Below the pieces are notes generated by a model. That model saw nothing but the letters and a program-made list of their open reading frames with translations. It made no database searches and was not told the DNA's origin. The position numbers were made by a program, and so were the translations under genes. Of a DNA stretch of 64,000 nucleotides, positions 11,701 through 23,369 are shown piece by piece (the stretch's first letter is position 1; every line of letters starts with the position of its first letter). The DNA is from Rana temporaria (lineage: Eukaryota; Chordata; Amphibia; Anura; Ranidae): assembly GCF_905171775.1 (NCBI RefSeq), contig NC_053491.1, forward strand, positions 229,514,247 through 229,578,246, given 5' to 3'.

Positions 11701-13480
11701 TAAGTAAGTAGTAGAGTGGGTAGATGTGTTCAAATGTGCAAAAACGTACCTTTCCACTGTAAAAAAAAAACAAATTCCGCAGCACTCTTTTTTGGTCATA
11801 AACTTATCATTCTGGCACGTTCCCTTTTTAGACCACTCTTCTACTTCTAATAGTTAACTTCCCCACAATCCACTACTATCACGTTCCCCTGCAGCTTTTA
11901 CAAAAACTCTTGGTGCCTGATTGGCTATTTGCCAAGCCTAACACAGTCATGAGGGGGCCTGAGGGAAAGTCCTTGCCTATATTTAATCTCCAACATATAA
12001 CATGCACAGGGATGTCTATACAGGGCAATGGGAGGAGGAGCATGGGGAAGGTAAGTAATAGTAGGAGAGGAAGAGAGCTGTAAAGAGAGTTTATTTCGTT
12101 TTCTTGCAGGGGCAAAAAGACAGCTAACACCATTGAAAGGAGAGAGGAAGGGGGTATGTCAGGTCTGTTTTGACAGCATTGCCATATAGTTGGTGTTCCC
12201 AACATGGGTTTTCTGCAACCCCAGGGTTGCAAAATGTGTTTCAGGCATTGCAACACAGACAGTTATTGCTCAGCCAGCTGCCAGTGTGTCTTGAGAAGTG
12301 CTAGTAGGTGGTTCTGCCATATGGATAATTGTTCCATTGTTTATTTAATCAAAAGTAAACTAAATAATTGGTTGTTTAATATCAGTATAAAGCAACATCT
12401 GACATAATAATTGTGAATTGTTTCACTCATAAATTCATAAATGTACATTGTTACACAATTTGTGGGAAATTTTTCTGTCAGAAGAATGGATCAGGAATCC
12501 CTATTCTTACAATTTGGATAAATGAATGAAGAGCTGAAGGAAGATCTTACTGGTTTGCGGACAAATTGAGCTCTTGAAATGTAATACGAAAGCAAGACTT
12601 TAGAAGGAGTTTTGGTGTGCATCACTGGATATGTTCCCAAAAATTGGTGGAAAACCATTTATTCCATTTGCAACAAAACATTTGCATACCTCCCAACTTT
12701 TTGAGATGGAAAACTATTAGCAAAAGTATGTAGGCATAGGGCATGCCCCCCCGGCCACGCCACATTAAGGAAGAATTATACAAAAAAAAAATATTAGTGA
12801 AACCCACAAGTGCTTTTTTTCTTCCCCCCTACTATTCCTATTGGCTTTTGGAATGTGCATTTTATATACAAATATATAGATCAGACCAACATTAGGGACA
12901 AATGAGGAGGAAAGAAGGACAGATAGACTTTGTTCCAAAGTTGGGAGTTATGCATTTGTGTGAATCTGGATTCAGTTCTCTTTTGTCAATTAAGACAAAA
13001 TCTAGGAATTGCCTGAATCCAAAGGCAGACCTGCAATTACGGTTTACATTTTTTATTCTGAATACATTAGACTCTAATTGCACAATTTATATTTGCATTT
13101 AAATGTTGAAAGCTTATTTTTTTAAGTTTCATTTGTTCACCCGCAGTATTGTATGCAATTCAAATTGTGGTTCAAAAATTAGAAATGAGATTTATTCATT
13201 CTCAAACATGATATTACTTTTTAAGGGGATGTGAACATTATTCAAACATTTTCAAGGTGTTTGGGCCATAGAAAAGGTTGAGAACCACTGCTGTAGATAA
13301 ATGTGGAAAAAGATCTAGTTTTCTTGTGGCTCACTATATTTGCTGTTAGTTGTCAATTTTAAATCTTCATATAAATTATACAATTTTTAGCTAATTAAAA
13401 AGAGATGTTTCTCTTTATAATACTAAACGTAATAAATAAATAAAATATTGTACATTTCCTTTAAGCAATGTGTATTGCCT
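11701..13480. other. Intronic DNA without recognised features
   Basis: AT-rich sequence. Short open frames have no recognisable domain. Confidence 0.4.
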
Positions 13481-14066
13481 TAAAGCGGAAGTAACCCCAT
13501 CCATAAAACAGTTTTATTTCCGGCATGTGCCGGAAATGTAACACTCCCATTGGTTGTGCTCTCAACCAAACTGTCAAACCATCCAATGGCTGGTGTCATA
13601 ACTGATCACATGTGCAGAATCATGGCAGTTGTAGATTAAACAGAGGCAAAGGTGGCAGCTTCCTTGGCTGTAAATGATAGGGGGATTTACTTAAACTTTA
13701 AGGAGGTTCTAGGCCAACCCTTATCAACCCTTTTACCACAAAGGGACCTTTAACCTCTTGGCGTTGAGTGCAGACAAATATGAGGCCTTGGGGTCAAGCG
13801 GCCGCATATTTGCATGCATTAGTCATTAGTAATTACCAAATAGAACTGTGCCGGCACAGTTGCTGTTGGCTCATGGAAACATTTCCGATCATAGGACTGC
13901 CATAACAGCCAATCACAGCATCCATGACCATAAGCCCCGCCTCCCAGCCTTCTAAACTCATCAAAGGCCCAGCATGTGCCAGCTCCATGGGGTTAATATA
14001 ATTGCTAGGGCTCATTGAAACCTCTGCTAAAATTGATTACACCTGCAACTATTCTAGCATGGTCTG
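13481..14066. other. Intronic DNA with possible small MITE-like pieces
   Basis: A TTAAAGCGGAAGT-type start at 13480 resembles ends of frog TTAA elements, but no matching right end was found. Confidence 0.3.
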
Positions 14067-14069
14067 TAA

Positions 14070-14489
14070 GGCCCCGTACACACGGTCGGTTTGGTCCGAT
14101 GAGAATGAACCAAAGTTCATTTTCATCGGACCAAACCGACCGTGTGTATAGGCTATCGGTCTGTTTTCCTTCGGTCCAAAATTTTAAAGCATGCTTCAAA
14201 ACCGAACCGATGGACCGCTGCCCCATCGGACCAAACCGATAGTTAGTACAGAAAAGCATCGGTTCAAAACCCGCGCATGCTCAGAATCAAGTCGACGCAT
14301 GCTTGGAAGCATTGAACTTTGTTTTATTCAGCACGCCATGTGTTTTACGTCACCACGTTCTGACCTGATTGGATTTTGAACTGATGGTGTGTACACACAT
14401 CAGGCCGTACGGCCACTTCAGAGGTGAACCGATGAAAACGGTCCGTCGGACCATTCTCATCGGTTTTGTCCGACCGTGTGTACGGGGCC
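14070..14489. mobile_element. Harbinger-type MITE, 420 bp
   Basis: Ends are GGCCCCGTACACACGGTCGG and CCGACCGTGTGTACGGGGCC. A perfect TAA duplication lies at 14067-14069 and 14490-14492. The interior (accgatg, cgcgcatgctcagaatcaag) matches the inverted copy at 22296-22729. Confidence 0.92.
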
Positions 14490-14617
14490 TAAGTTGTAGA
14501 AATGTTTAAAAACATTGAATGTGTTATATTTGACACCCAGTGTGCATCTTTATTTAACATGCCCCGTTCTATACTACAATATTATTCTCTGTAATGATAT
14601 GAGATCCCTTATACTAG

Positions 14618-14935
14618 TGGTCAGTAGGGAAATGTCTCCTAACATTGGTGCTCAATGTAGGTAAGAGATAAATCCACCACTGCTTACTGCTCAAGGAACC
14701 CCTAGCAATCTTTGCAGACACTCTAGGTTTCCACAGAACCCTGGTTGAGAAAGTCTGTTGTAGGGATTGGTAAACCTTCCTGTGCTTACCTCTGGACAAT
14801 GTCCCTTAACATTGGTGGTCAGTGTAGGCAAGAGATCAATCTACCACTGCCCACTGCTCAAGGAACCCCAAACAATCTCTGGAGACACTCTAGGGTTACA
14901 CAAACCCTGGTTAAGAAAGCATTTTGTAGGAATTG
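14618..14935. repeat. Tandem duplication of about 175 bp
   Basis: Two direct units share taacattggtg, tgctcaaggaacccc, acactctagg and ccctggtt. The flanks resemble the minisatellites at 10180 and 63530. Confidence 0.75.
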
Positions 14936-16080
14936 TGCTTACTTCTGTATTAATAGGCATATGAGATCAAAATCACCTCTTCTCAGTAGAAAACACACAT
15001 AATTGTAGTGGAGTGCCCATTTACTCACTCATTTGCTGGCCCAGGCACATTTAAGTCCTTCATCCACAACTAACTCCCTGTGTTTCTGGATACACACAAA
15101 CTAGATAAGTTCCTCAGCTTCTCTCTCTCAGCAGCTCAAAGAGGCTACACCAGATGACTCAGGGTTAGGTGGGCAAGTGATCTGCAGCCAGGAGAGAGAC
15201 CCTCAATTGTGTGTGCCTGGCAGGCACTTAGTGGCATTCAGGTTCTCTAAAAGACCAAGCTTCTGTGGGGAGCACATCCCCATTCGCTAGCAAAGTACTG
15301 CAATACTAGTGAGGTGGCCCTTTGTCCTTGATTCCCTCTAGCTGTGTTACCAGAGCTATCCTTGACTTCTCTGTGAGAGATGCTGTCCAGAAAGATAAAT
15401 GCAAGTAGCTGTTTATGTTCTGAACTGTTTTACTAATGTGGTGACTCTCAGCTAGACCTCTTTGTTGTTATAGAGACTATTCTATGCAGTCATACTGTAT
15501 GTTATCCTGATTGAGTCATAGAGACATTGCTTTGAAGAGTCCATGTTTGTGCAGCTTTCATAACCTATTTTCTATTATTCTGTAGTGTATGCATGCTGCT
15601 AGACACCATAAACCCGTTATATAGTATTGTTTAAAAATGTTCACTTATTTAGGAAACTGCAGGTTACATTGTTCTCTGTCTGATTATTCAGTTGATTGTT
15701 TTGTTAAATACTGTCTATTGAAAATTACTTCAGACCACTATCATTTCCTTACATGGCGGTGCCTGTGTATAGGGCTTAGGTAAAAATGGTTGGAATGTTC
15801 TGAAATATTGTTTTTTATTCAGATATCACATAGGAGCTCCTGTGCATCTGTGTTTACAGACTACCTTTGGCACAAATACAATTGGAAAAAATGGAAGAGT
15901 TCATGATTAGGCAGCAAGATAAATAATAATAAAAATGGTTTGTTATCCAAATATCTCTGTAAAAATGCAAGACTACATGGCAATTGCACAGGTAGCAAAT
16001 ATGAAATAGTTGAAAGTAGTTTATTTTTTCATTCGAGTGGGAGATTTACGGAAATGGCAAATCAGTGAAACAGCAGTACA
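14936..16080. other. Intronic DNA without recognised features
   Basis: No domain, terminal repeat or tandem array was recognised. Confidence 0.4.
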
Positions 16081-16200
16081 GAGGGATATTTCCAACAGAG
16101 ACACCTGCTCCAGTAACAATTGCCAAAGGTTGGATTTACCTTCTTTTTTTTTTGCTGAGGTTTTCTCTCACTTCTTGTGTCTTCAGGACAGAAAGTGAGC
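16081..16200. repeat. Short interspersed repeat (ATTTCCAACAG family)
   Basis: It matches 17960-18045 in the same orientation over a tttccaac(a/g)g...gacac...tccaa(a/g)(g/a)ttggattt skeleton. Confidence 0.6.
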
Positions 16201-17430
16201 TGAGATCTCTTTATACAAAGAAATAAAAACCCAGCAGGGTTTCTCTTTTCTACTCAGTTTTAAGTCAGAAAAAAAAAGATGGAGTTCCTCCTTATAGAGC
16301 AGCTAATACTTATTAATTATTGAGCAGAGATCTGCATATTGTGTGGGATTTACGAGTGTAGCATTATGTAAATTACACTGATCATTGTATCCTCATTCCT
16401 CCAATCTGCTGCTTGAACGGTCCAATGCAATCATTTTCTGGGGTCATACATCTTGCTGCATTATGTGCTTTCTTTATGCAAGTCTGCAAGAAAATCTCAG
16501 CTAGGGAACTTGCACGTGGCATGTACTCGGAATGCCACAAAACTGATGGCACAAGGACTTTCAAGCATAGTCATAGGACTGTGAAAGCAAATGTGAAAGT
16601 AACTAACCCATCTGCCTGATCTGCTGATCACGGCTTTGTATTTAAAGGGCAGTTTCCCCAGTAAAAACCGAACCCAAGGACTGTCCTAAAAAAAAGGTAA
16701 CCAGTTGTGTTCCTGGAAAGCTAGAAATAGGCCACTAAAACTTGTAAAGCAGACTTGAAGAGCGGCTATTTGAAAACGCATTGAGGAGTCTGAACTGACA
16801 AGCAGTGATGTTCAGAAGATGATAGCAGAGAAATGAAAGAAATAAATCATGTTAGACATCATAGGGCACAATGAGTAAGTTAAAATGAAATGGTAGTGTT
16901 ACACCTTTCCCTGTAGGAATCAATGGCCTTAGAAACGCTGAAATCACTTGAGAAAGTGAAGATCAATCATTTTACCCACTTGCCCCTCGAGAAAATCAAA
17001 TCCAGGTGAGAAGGGAAAATCTGTCCACGGAATAATGTGCTTTCATTGTGTATGATAAGATCTAAAAAGTCACAGAGCTCCTTTGCCATTAAATGGACAC
17101 ATCTTGATGGAAGAATGTTTATAGCGATAATATCTTAAGCTATTTTCAATGATAGCGTAACTGTTCTTGGTAATCTAAAGTAATAAGTCTTTCTGTGATC
17201 ATGTGTCACACCAGACACAGAGTATTGTTAGAATTTGGCCCGTCCTGTTATAAAATGTGATGTCCTTATTCAAAGTATTTAGATGTAAGTATACAGTCAA
17301 ACAGGCATATATATATAGGATAGATCTATGATATTAAATGACCAAATTAAGCATTATTTTGCTAGACATGTATTGATGTTTTACTTATATTTTTATAGTG
17401 CTGATATATAGAAATATATAGTGCTATATG
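16201..17430. other. Intronic DNA without recognised features
   Basis: Nothing specific was recognised. A conserved regulatory element could hide here, but sequence reading alone cannot show it. Confidence 0.4.
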
Positions 17431-18116
17431 CAGTGGCGGCTGGTGTTTTTTGTTTGGGGCGGCGGCAAACAACCACCCACCCGCGGCACTTCAAACCCCC
17501 CCAATCCCCCTTCTCCGCTGTCTGCCAGTCCATCGGCACTTACCCCATCGGCGGCGGGGATCAGCAACCACTTCGGGTAGGGGATCAGGCTACAGCGGGC
17601 ATCTGGCAGCGTCTCTTGTGTCCTCTTCTTTTCTGAGATCATAGCAGCTTCAGCTGTGCATCTCCACCCCTCCTCTTAGGCATTCAATAGGATCGCCTGT
17701 CCTTTCAGCCAATCGGGTGACAGGTATCAGACCCGCTTCCTGATTGGCCGGGAGGAGGATCAGTGTTGCAACAGCGAATGTTTATTCGCTGTTGCAACAC
17801 AACTGGGAGGGCTCTGAACCCAATGCCTCTGGCTCTAATCAGGTGCTTCAAACCCCCCCCATCTACGCCATAGAAATGAATGCGCCCGGCATCCTGAAAG
17901 GGGCCGGCAACTAATCACATTGTCACCGGGACAGTGATAACAAATCTAAATTCTTACAGTTGACACCAGAACAGGAGGTAAGGGGAAATCTTCCAACGGG
18001 GACACTTCATCTGATGATAGCTGTCCAAGATTGGATTTCCCTAATTTTTTGACCATGCGATTTCCCGGCGGTTTCCCGCACCAGCGACGAAGGGGCCCTG
18101 CGTAGCTCCCAAACAT
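17431..18116. mobile_element. Possible hAT-type element, CAGTGGCGG terminus
   Basis: The left end CAGTGGCGGCTGGTG is hAT-like. A right end at aaacattg is weak, and the candidate 8-bp flanks agree at only 6 positions. It contains the short repeat at 17960-18045. Confidence 0.35.
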
Positions 18117-18135
18117 TGTTGTATATGTACTATGT

Positions 18136-18805
18136 CAGGGCTCAAAATCTCAAGTCCTGAGCTACTAGTCAGGTCTCAAGGCGTACTCGCCACCAGTTGC
18201 CCCGCCCAACCCCTACCATGTCCGCCCCCTAATCCCGCCCCTAGACACACCCTCATAAATTCTCATGAAATGACACTTAAATGTTTTATGCAGAATTAAG
18301 TCATAAAAATAATTATTAACAACAACTTTATCCGTGCCCAAAAATGCAGCCTGCCCATGTCTACCAATGCAGCATGTGTCCCCATATTGCAGCCTACCTG
18401 TGCTGGGTAAGAGAGGAGAGGAGAGGAGCCGGAGCCGCTGTCTGGTTGAGTGCGGGGAACATAACAGCTTTCAATTCAATAGCTGTGTTCCCCACCACGA
18501 GCCGTCATAAACAGCTCCTCCCCCCTTGTCCGGGAAACTTTGATAGACAGATCACCCGTCCAATCCTGGGACGGGTGATTTGTCTATCAAAGTGCCCGGA
18601 CAAGGGGGAGGGGCAGTACATGTCGGCTCGCGGCTGGGAACACAACTATTGAATTGAAAGCTAGTGTTCCCCTCGCTCTGAACAACCAGACGGCAGCGGC
18701 GGCTCCTCTGCTCGCTCGCCCCCCTGCTCCCAGGCAGCCCACACTTGCCAGCCCTCTAAATTTACTCGCAAAATACGAGCAGGCTAGTGCAAATTTTGAA
18801 GGCTG
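18136..18805. mobile_element. hAT-type element carrying a long internal foldback
   Basis: Left end CAGGGCTCAAAATC and right end AAATTTTGAAGGCTG are inverted. The flanks TACTATGT (18128-18135) and TATTATGT (18806-18813) form an 8-bp duplication with one change. Inside, 18426-18562 and 18568-18708 form imperfect inverted arms centred near 18565. Confidence 0.8.
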
Positions 18806-18893
18806 TATTATGTGACAACAAAAATAAAGCTTTGGACCCTTTTGAGGAACCCTTGGTGTGCTGATGACATTTCTTCACTCTGAAGCCCCATAC

Positions 18894-19066
18894 ACACTAT
18901 CAGTTTTCCTGCAGGTTTTTCTCTTCAGGTTTACCAAAACCATGTAGTGCGAGGGCCTGCCTGATTGCATACGAATTGAAACTCTTAAGGTCTGACCTCA
19001 TATTATATGGTTTTGGTAAACCCAAAGAGAAAAACCTGCAGGAAAATTGATAGAACGCATGGGGCT
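18894..19066. mobile_element. Short hairpin MITE, Harbinger-like ends
   Basis: Left end AAGCCCCATACACACTATC and right end GATAGAACGCATGGGGCTT. The interior pairs cctgcaggtttttctctt with its complement near 19025-19044. No clear 3-bp duplication. Confidence 0.55.
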
Positions 19067-19201
19067 TTAAATGTGTGGGGGTCCCATTCAGAATGAATGG
19101 TACTCCTAAGAGCAGCAAGATTTAGCTGCGGATGGTTGCAGCTACGGGAACAGATGCGATTTCCGCAAAACACAGCCCCACGCAGAGGTGTGCACCTAGC
19201 C

Positions 19202-19465
19202 TAAAGCAGTATTAAACCCCAAAACAAATATTGCTGCTTACCTGCCCTTAAATGTGATGGCTGCATTTGTTTTCCTTTTTAGTCTTTTTCCCTTTATTTT
19301 CACCTGGTGATCCATGCTGAATGGGGAAGCAACAGAGACACCCTTGGACAGCAGCATTGTCAATCTGTGGGAGGGTGTTTGTGGATGCACTAGCAGATTT
19401 AGAAGGACTTGACTAACAAGCCGAACATGAATGCCAGCTAACACTTCATAAGCAGTTACATTTTT
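19202..19465. repeat. Interspersed repeat, same family as 525-740
   Basis: It shares gatggctgcat, cacctggtgat, gcagcattgtca and gatgcacta with the copy near the window start. Confidence 0.6.
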
Positions 19466-19477
19466 TTCCCTTTTGGG

Positions 19478-19790
19478 TCTATTGTTGCTGGTGGGGAGGT
19501 GTTATGTTTCTGGGGGTGGGGGGGGGTCAATTGTTGCTGGGAGAAATCTGCTCTTGAGGGAGAGGTCTATTGTTGTTGGCTCCTCGAGGGTCCATTGATG
19601 CTGACTGCTGGGAGATCTGTTGTTGCTGCAGAGTGTCTACTGTTGCTGGGGTGGGATTTTGTTGTGGGGGTCCATCGTTGCTGTTGGGGGAAGCTATTTC
19701 TGTGTGGGGGATCTATTGTTGCTGGAGTGGGGTCTGTCACTGCAGTGGGGGTCTACTGTTGTTGGGGTGGAGTCTATCATCGCTCCCTGT
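19478..19790. repeat. G/T-rich minisatellite (TCTATTGTTGCTGGGG)
   Basis: About ten variants of a 28-32 bp unit, strongly G/T on the + strand. Open frames rich in Cys, Trp and Gly in several frames are artefacts. Confidence 0.9.
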
Positions 19791-20678
19791 TTGGGATTCA
19801 TTTTACTGTCTTTCTTGTTATCATTAAATATTCTGTGCAAATGATTTTGCACAAACATGATACTTGGTTCTGTATTCTCTAAAAGGGACAGTACTGGGAG
19901 ATGGGTATCAGATGGAACCAAGGGATGGAACCAAGGGATGGTGCTTGAAGGTGGGTAGGGAGCAGAAATGAAGGGTGACTCTGAGTTCCTGCATCTATTT
20001 TCTGAGAGAAAAAAGCCCTGTCTATAACTATTAAAAGGATCTAATACAAAAAAATAAAGAAATCAGAAAAAAAAAGATGTTTTCCCCCAATGGCACTGTT
20101 TTATGTCACTGCTTTAGACCTAAGATTTTCAATAGGCCTATCTGTGCAACATAGCAAGGCTAATTTACACTGCAAAGATTATCTAATTGTGTTCCAATGC
20201 AATACTGAATGAATTAAAAAAAGAAATTAAGGGAGATTCCTTTTATAATAATGCCTACAGTAAATAGAGTGTAAAAAGTGACACGCAGAGCAGAATTCAT
20301 AGCTGTTAAAAAGAAAAATTAGTATTTCATAATTCTGTATTGTGATTATAGAACACTTTTTTTCTATGTTTATTGTATAGCGGGGAACGTAGTATTGCAA
20401 TGGAAGGAAAGTGTTAATAAATAAAGCATTTTCAAACCACTGGTCTGTGAACGTGTAACACGGATATAGTTTAATTTAATGTCCAATCCTTTTATTGTGT
20501 CTTTTAATGCAACGTTTGTCATTGCTTAAAAACATGAAAATCAATAACAAGATGAATATGGCAGAGTAAAAAGGCTTGAGGCTTGTAGGTGATGGAGAAA
20601 GATAAGAAAAGATGTGGAGCGGGGCTAATACATACAATGTACAGACAGCAGGTGAGCTGGGTACTCAATAGTCACTTG
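19791..20678. other. Intron immediately upstream of the unc5a exon
   Basis: No repeat ends were recognised. The last 300 bases may contain branch-point sequences, none of which can be chosen with confidence. Confidence 0.4.
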
Positions 20679-20694
20679 TTTTCTCTTGTTTCAG
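20679..20694 (+). promoter_or_regulatory. Splice acceptor and polypyrimidine tract of the unc5a exon
   Basis: A T/C-rich run ends in tttcag directly before the first coding base. It fixes the 5' edge of the exon. The matching donor is CAG|GTAATA at 20941-20949. Confidence 0.85.
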
Positions 20695-20943
20695 GCTGCC
20701 AGCAGAGTTCTGGACCAGTGAATCCATTCCCTATGCCAATACCTGGAGCAGGCCTAGGAGGACAAGGAGGGGAACTGCTGCCACATTTCCTCTTGGAACC
20801 TGACGACGTATTCATTGTCAAAAATAAACCAGTCACGCTAAGCTGCAAAGCCACTCCAGCCACACAGATCTACTTCAAATGCAATGGAGAATGGGTCCAC
20901 CAAACTGACCATGCGATTCAGCACAGCGCAGACCGCAGTACAG
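20695..20943 (+). CDS. unc5a: Netrin receptor UNC5A-like, internal exon (probably exon 2): N-terminal linker and start of first Ig domain
   Basis: The exon encodes the start of the extracellular part of a netrin-binding dependence receptor that acts in axon repulsion at the plasma membrane. An open frame crosses it. It is preceded by a pyrimidine-rich tract ending ttttctcttgtttcag (AG at 20693-20694) and followed by GTAATA at 20944. Both boundaries split a codon after its first base (phase 1-1), and 249 nt is 83 codons, so the exon is symmetric. Residues visible in order are QQSSGPVNPFPMPIPGAG, LPHFLLEPDD, IVKNKPVTLSCKA (first Ig cysteine) and YFKCNGEWVHQTDH. These blocks are hallmarks of the UNC5 first Ig domain. 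The QQS lead and the DH.I..S.D.S.G tail match UNC5A better than UNC5B, C or D as I recall them. The signal peptide must lie in an upstream exon outside this window, and the rest of the Ig domain in a downstream exon. UNC5-family membership is near certain; the paralogue is likely. Confidence 0.9.
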
Positions 20944-21073
20944 GTAATAATGGATATAAAGCTACACAATAAATCAGACACGTCTGGAGATGATGCACCC
21001 CGGTTTTTCCAACCAGGGAGTTGCTAGGATTGTAAAAGACCTGGGGCTCTTTGGGCACTTCAAGGAGAGTAAT

Positions 21074-21920
21074 GCCTCGTACACACGTTCAGATTATCGT
21101 ACGACGTATCGCAGTAGTGTATTTAGGTTTTGTGCTGCCCTAGGCCTGACTAAACTCGTGACCCCCTAATTTAAATATGACCCTCCTGTCAAGACCACAC
21201 CCCTTTCTGTTTAAAACCCGCCCTGACATTTTCGAGTTGGGACACTAGTTCTGAGGGCCTTCGGAGGAGGGCATGCGGAGGTGCACAGTGAGGAAGGTTT
21301 GTGGTCCAGGACCAGGATGATAGGACATTTAAAATTAGAAGCAGCGTCCCCTCCCCCCTCACAGTTGTGAATGCCGGCTGCCCGCATATCGGAAGGAGTG
21401 TGGCCGCTTTATGGGGTCGCCAGACTAATTTGCCTTTCAGCCCAGTCCACCCCATAAGACTGGCGCTACACTAATAGTGTAGCGCAAGCCGGTGGGGACT
21501 CTTTCCATGCTGCCCCCCTGCAAAGTGCTGCCCTAGGCCTGGGCCTTGTTGGCCTAGGCCAGGATACAGCATTGATGTATTGTTCGCATTTTGTTGTATC
21601 AAACTAATTTCGAATACAAAATGTGCGCTACGAAAAGTAAGATTTTTGTCGTACGATTCTGGAAAAACCTTCCAGTGTGCGTAGCTACGTATATGAAATG
21701 ATGTCAAATACATGTGACCTCTGTGCCCTTCTGATTTATTTTGGTGTTTACGATCATGCGTGGTGTTTGTCTATCGATTTTTAGTGGACGCATACTGTAC
21801 TGATTAAACGATTGTCGGCTGTCGTCCGTGTTTGTCCCTTCGGATTTTGTTGGATGGACTGTCGTGATCGGCTGTCGAATGCTGTGTACTAACGATCAGA
21901 TTATCAAACGATCTATCCGA
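21074..21920. mobile_element. Harbinger-type MITE, right end uncertain, with nested hAT
   Basis: The left end TGCCTCGTACACACGTTC begins about 130 bp after the unc5a donor. A/T and CG-rich palindromic words (cgtacga, gattatc) continue after the nested element to about 21920. A clean right terminus was not found. Confidence 0.6.
21112..21574. mobile_element. hAT-type MITE nested in a Harbinger MITE
   Basis: Ends are CAGTAGTGTATTTAGG and CCAGGATACAGCATTG. The flanks ACGTATCG (21104-21111) and ATGTATTG (21575-21582) look like an 8-bp duplication with two changes. Both ends carry gtgctgccctaggcct. Confidence 0.75.
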
Positions 21921-22295
21921 AAGCGATTTTTACAGTACAATAGAAAGCCAGGGGATCTTCTTCCTTCCAGACACCCCTTCATCTTGTGTTATGTGACACA
22001 GCAGAGCCTAGGGGCAGCTTTTGCTATTGTTGTGAAAGCCTGCAGGGAGAGAGGTCTGCTGCTGAAGTGGCTAGGGACTAAGGGCATCCTGCAGGAGATG
22101 CAGGGCATATGTCCTAGGTGCCCAGTGCAAGCAATGCCCCTGTCTTCAACATAACAAAAAACCCTTCCAGCCACCCAACATATGGAGCCACACAATATTT
22201 GGAGTTTTATAGCAAGAGGGATTAGATGGCTAAAACATTAATCTCAATTCCGTTAACTCAGTATTTCCATGATAGAAGAAAGTGAATACAGCATA

Positions 22296-22729
22296 GGCCC
22301 CATACACGCGGTCGTTCCAAACCGATGAGAATGGTCCGACGGACCGGTTTCATCGGTTCACCGCTGAAGTGGTCTGATGTGCGTACACACCATCGTTCCA
22401 AAAACCGATCGGGTCAGAACGCGGTGACGTAAAACACAATAACGTGCTAAATAAAACGAAGTTCAATGCTTCCAAGCATGCGTCGACTTGATTCTGAGCA
22501 TGCGCGGGTTTTGAACCGATGCTTTTCTGTACTAACCATCGGTTTGGACCAATCGGGCAGCGATCCATCGGTTCGGTTTTGAAGCATGTTTTAAAATTTT
22601 GGACCGAAGGGCTAAATCGGTTAAATTTTTCTGACACGATCGTTTTTTTAACCGATGGTGTGTAGGCACAACTGACCATCGGTCCATCAGACCGTTCTCA
22701 TCAGATGGACCGATCGTTTGTACAGGGCT
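22296..22729. mobile_element. Harbinger-type MITE, inverted relative of 14070-14489
   Basis: It starts GGCCCCATACACGCGGTCG and ends GATCGTTTGTACAGGGCT. It shares long interior blocks with 14070-14489 in opposite orientation (gaaccgatgcttttctgtac). The flanking triplets have diverged. Confidence 0.8.
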
Positions 22730-23369
22730 TTAGGGTGGTGGGGGCCCTTGGGCTTGAGTCACTTTTGGGCCCTACCTTCTATGCATTACTTTAAATAGAA
22801 CAAAATGATACATACACAAGCTATGTAGTATAGCTACACAATTCTGGATAAACTGAGAATAAAAATAGAGATCACGATTCTGAACAAACAACTAAACAAA
22901 ATTCCAGGATCAGATTCAAGTATACTGGTATAAGCAACCCATAATGAAAAGTGGAGGGTACAGTTCTCCCACTTCAAAGGGGTATGCCTAGGGAAGCAAA
23001 ACAGCATAAAATTAATGGGCCAAATTCTCAAAAATCCTGCGTAACTTAAATTTCAGCAGTTAAGTTACACTGACTTAAAATTTCTACCTAAGTGCCCGAT
23101 CGTCAAAGCACTTACCTAGAAATTTCAGGCCGTGTAACTTAAGTGCCGCCGTCGTAAGGCGGTCCTCCTCTCCTGGGGGCGTTTAAAATTTAAATGAGGC
23201 GCGCTCCCGCACCGGCCGTACTGCGCATGCGTGTGACGTCATTTTCCCGACGTGCAGCGCGCGAACGTAATTAACGCCGGGCGGCTTTGAGAATTTCGAC
23301 GGGACACTAAAGTTGCGACGGGTGAAAAAAAAAGACGCGCCGGGAAAACAAATAATTATTAAAAAAAAT

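Larger units (their letters stand above)
1..20694 (+). other. unc5a: Upstream intron of unc5a (probably intron 1), window-truncated
   Basis: No host exon was recognised in this stretch. It consists of transposable-element remnants, minisatellites and unassigned AT-rich DNA. The intron assignment follows from the single exon downstream and its phase-1 acceptor; it is an inference. Confidence 0.7.

Noticed and set aside
17431..18116. A confident hAT assignment with 8-bp duplication
   Set aside because: Left end looks right, but the right end and candidate flanks match poorly; kept only as a low-confidence feature.
19499..19882. Cys/Trp/Gly-rich frame of 127 residues, superficially like a cysteine-rich peptide
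   Set aside because: It derives from a G/T-rich minisatellite; overlapping frames are also open.
20589..20972. Treating the whole open frame around the unc5a exon as coding from the upstream ATG
   Set aside because: The segment before 20695 lacks UNC5 similarity and the acceptor at 20693-20694 is strong; the frame beyond 20943 also passes a clear donor.
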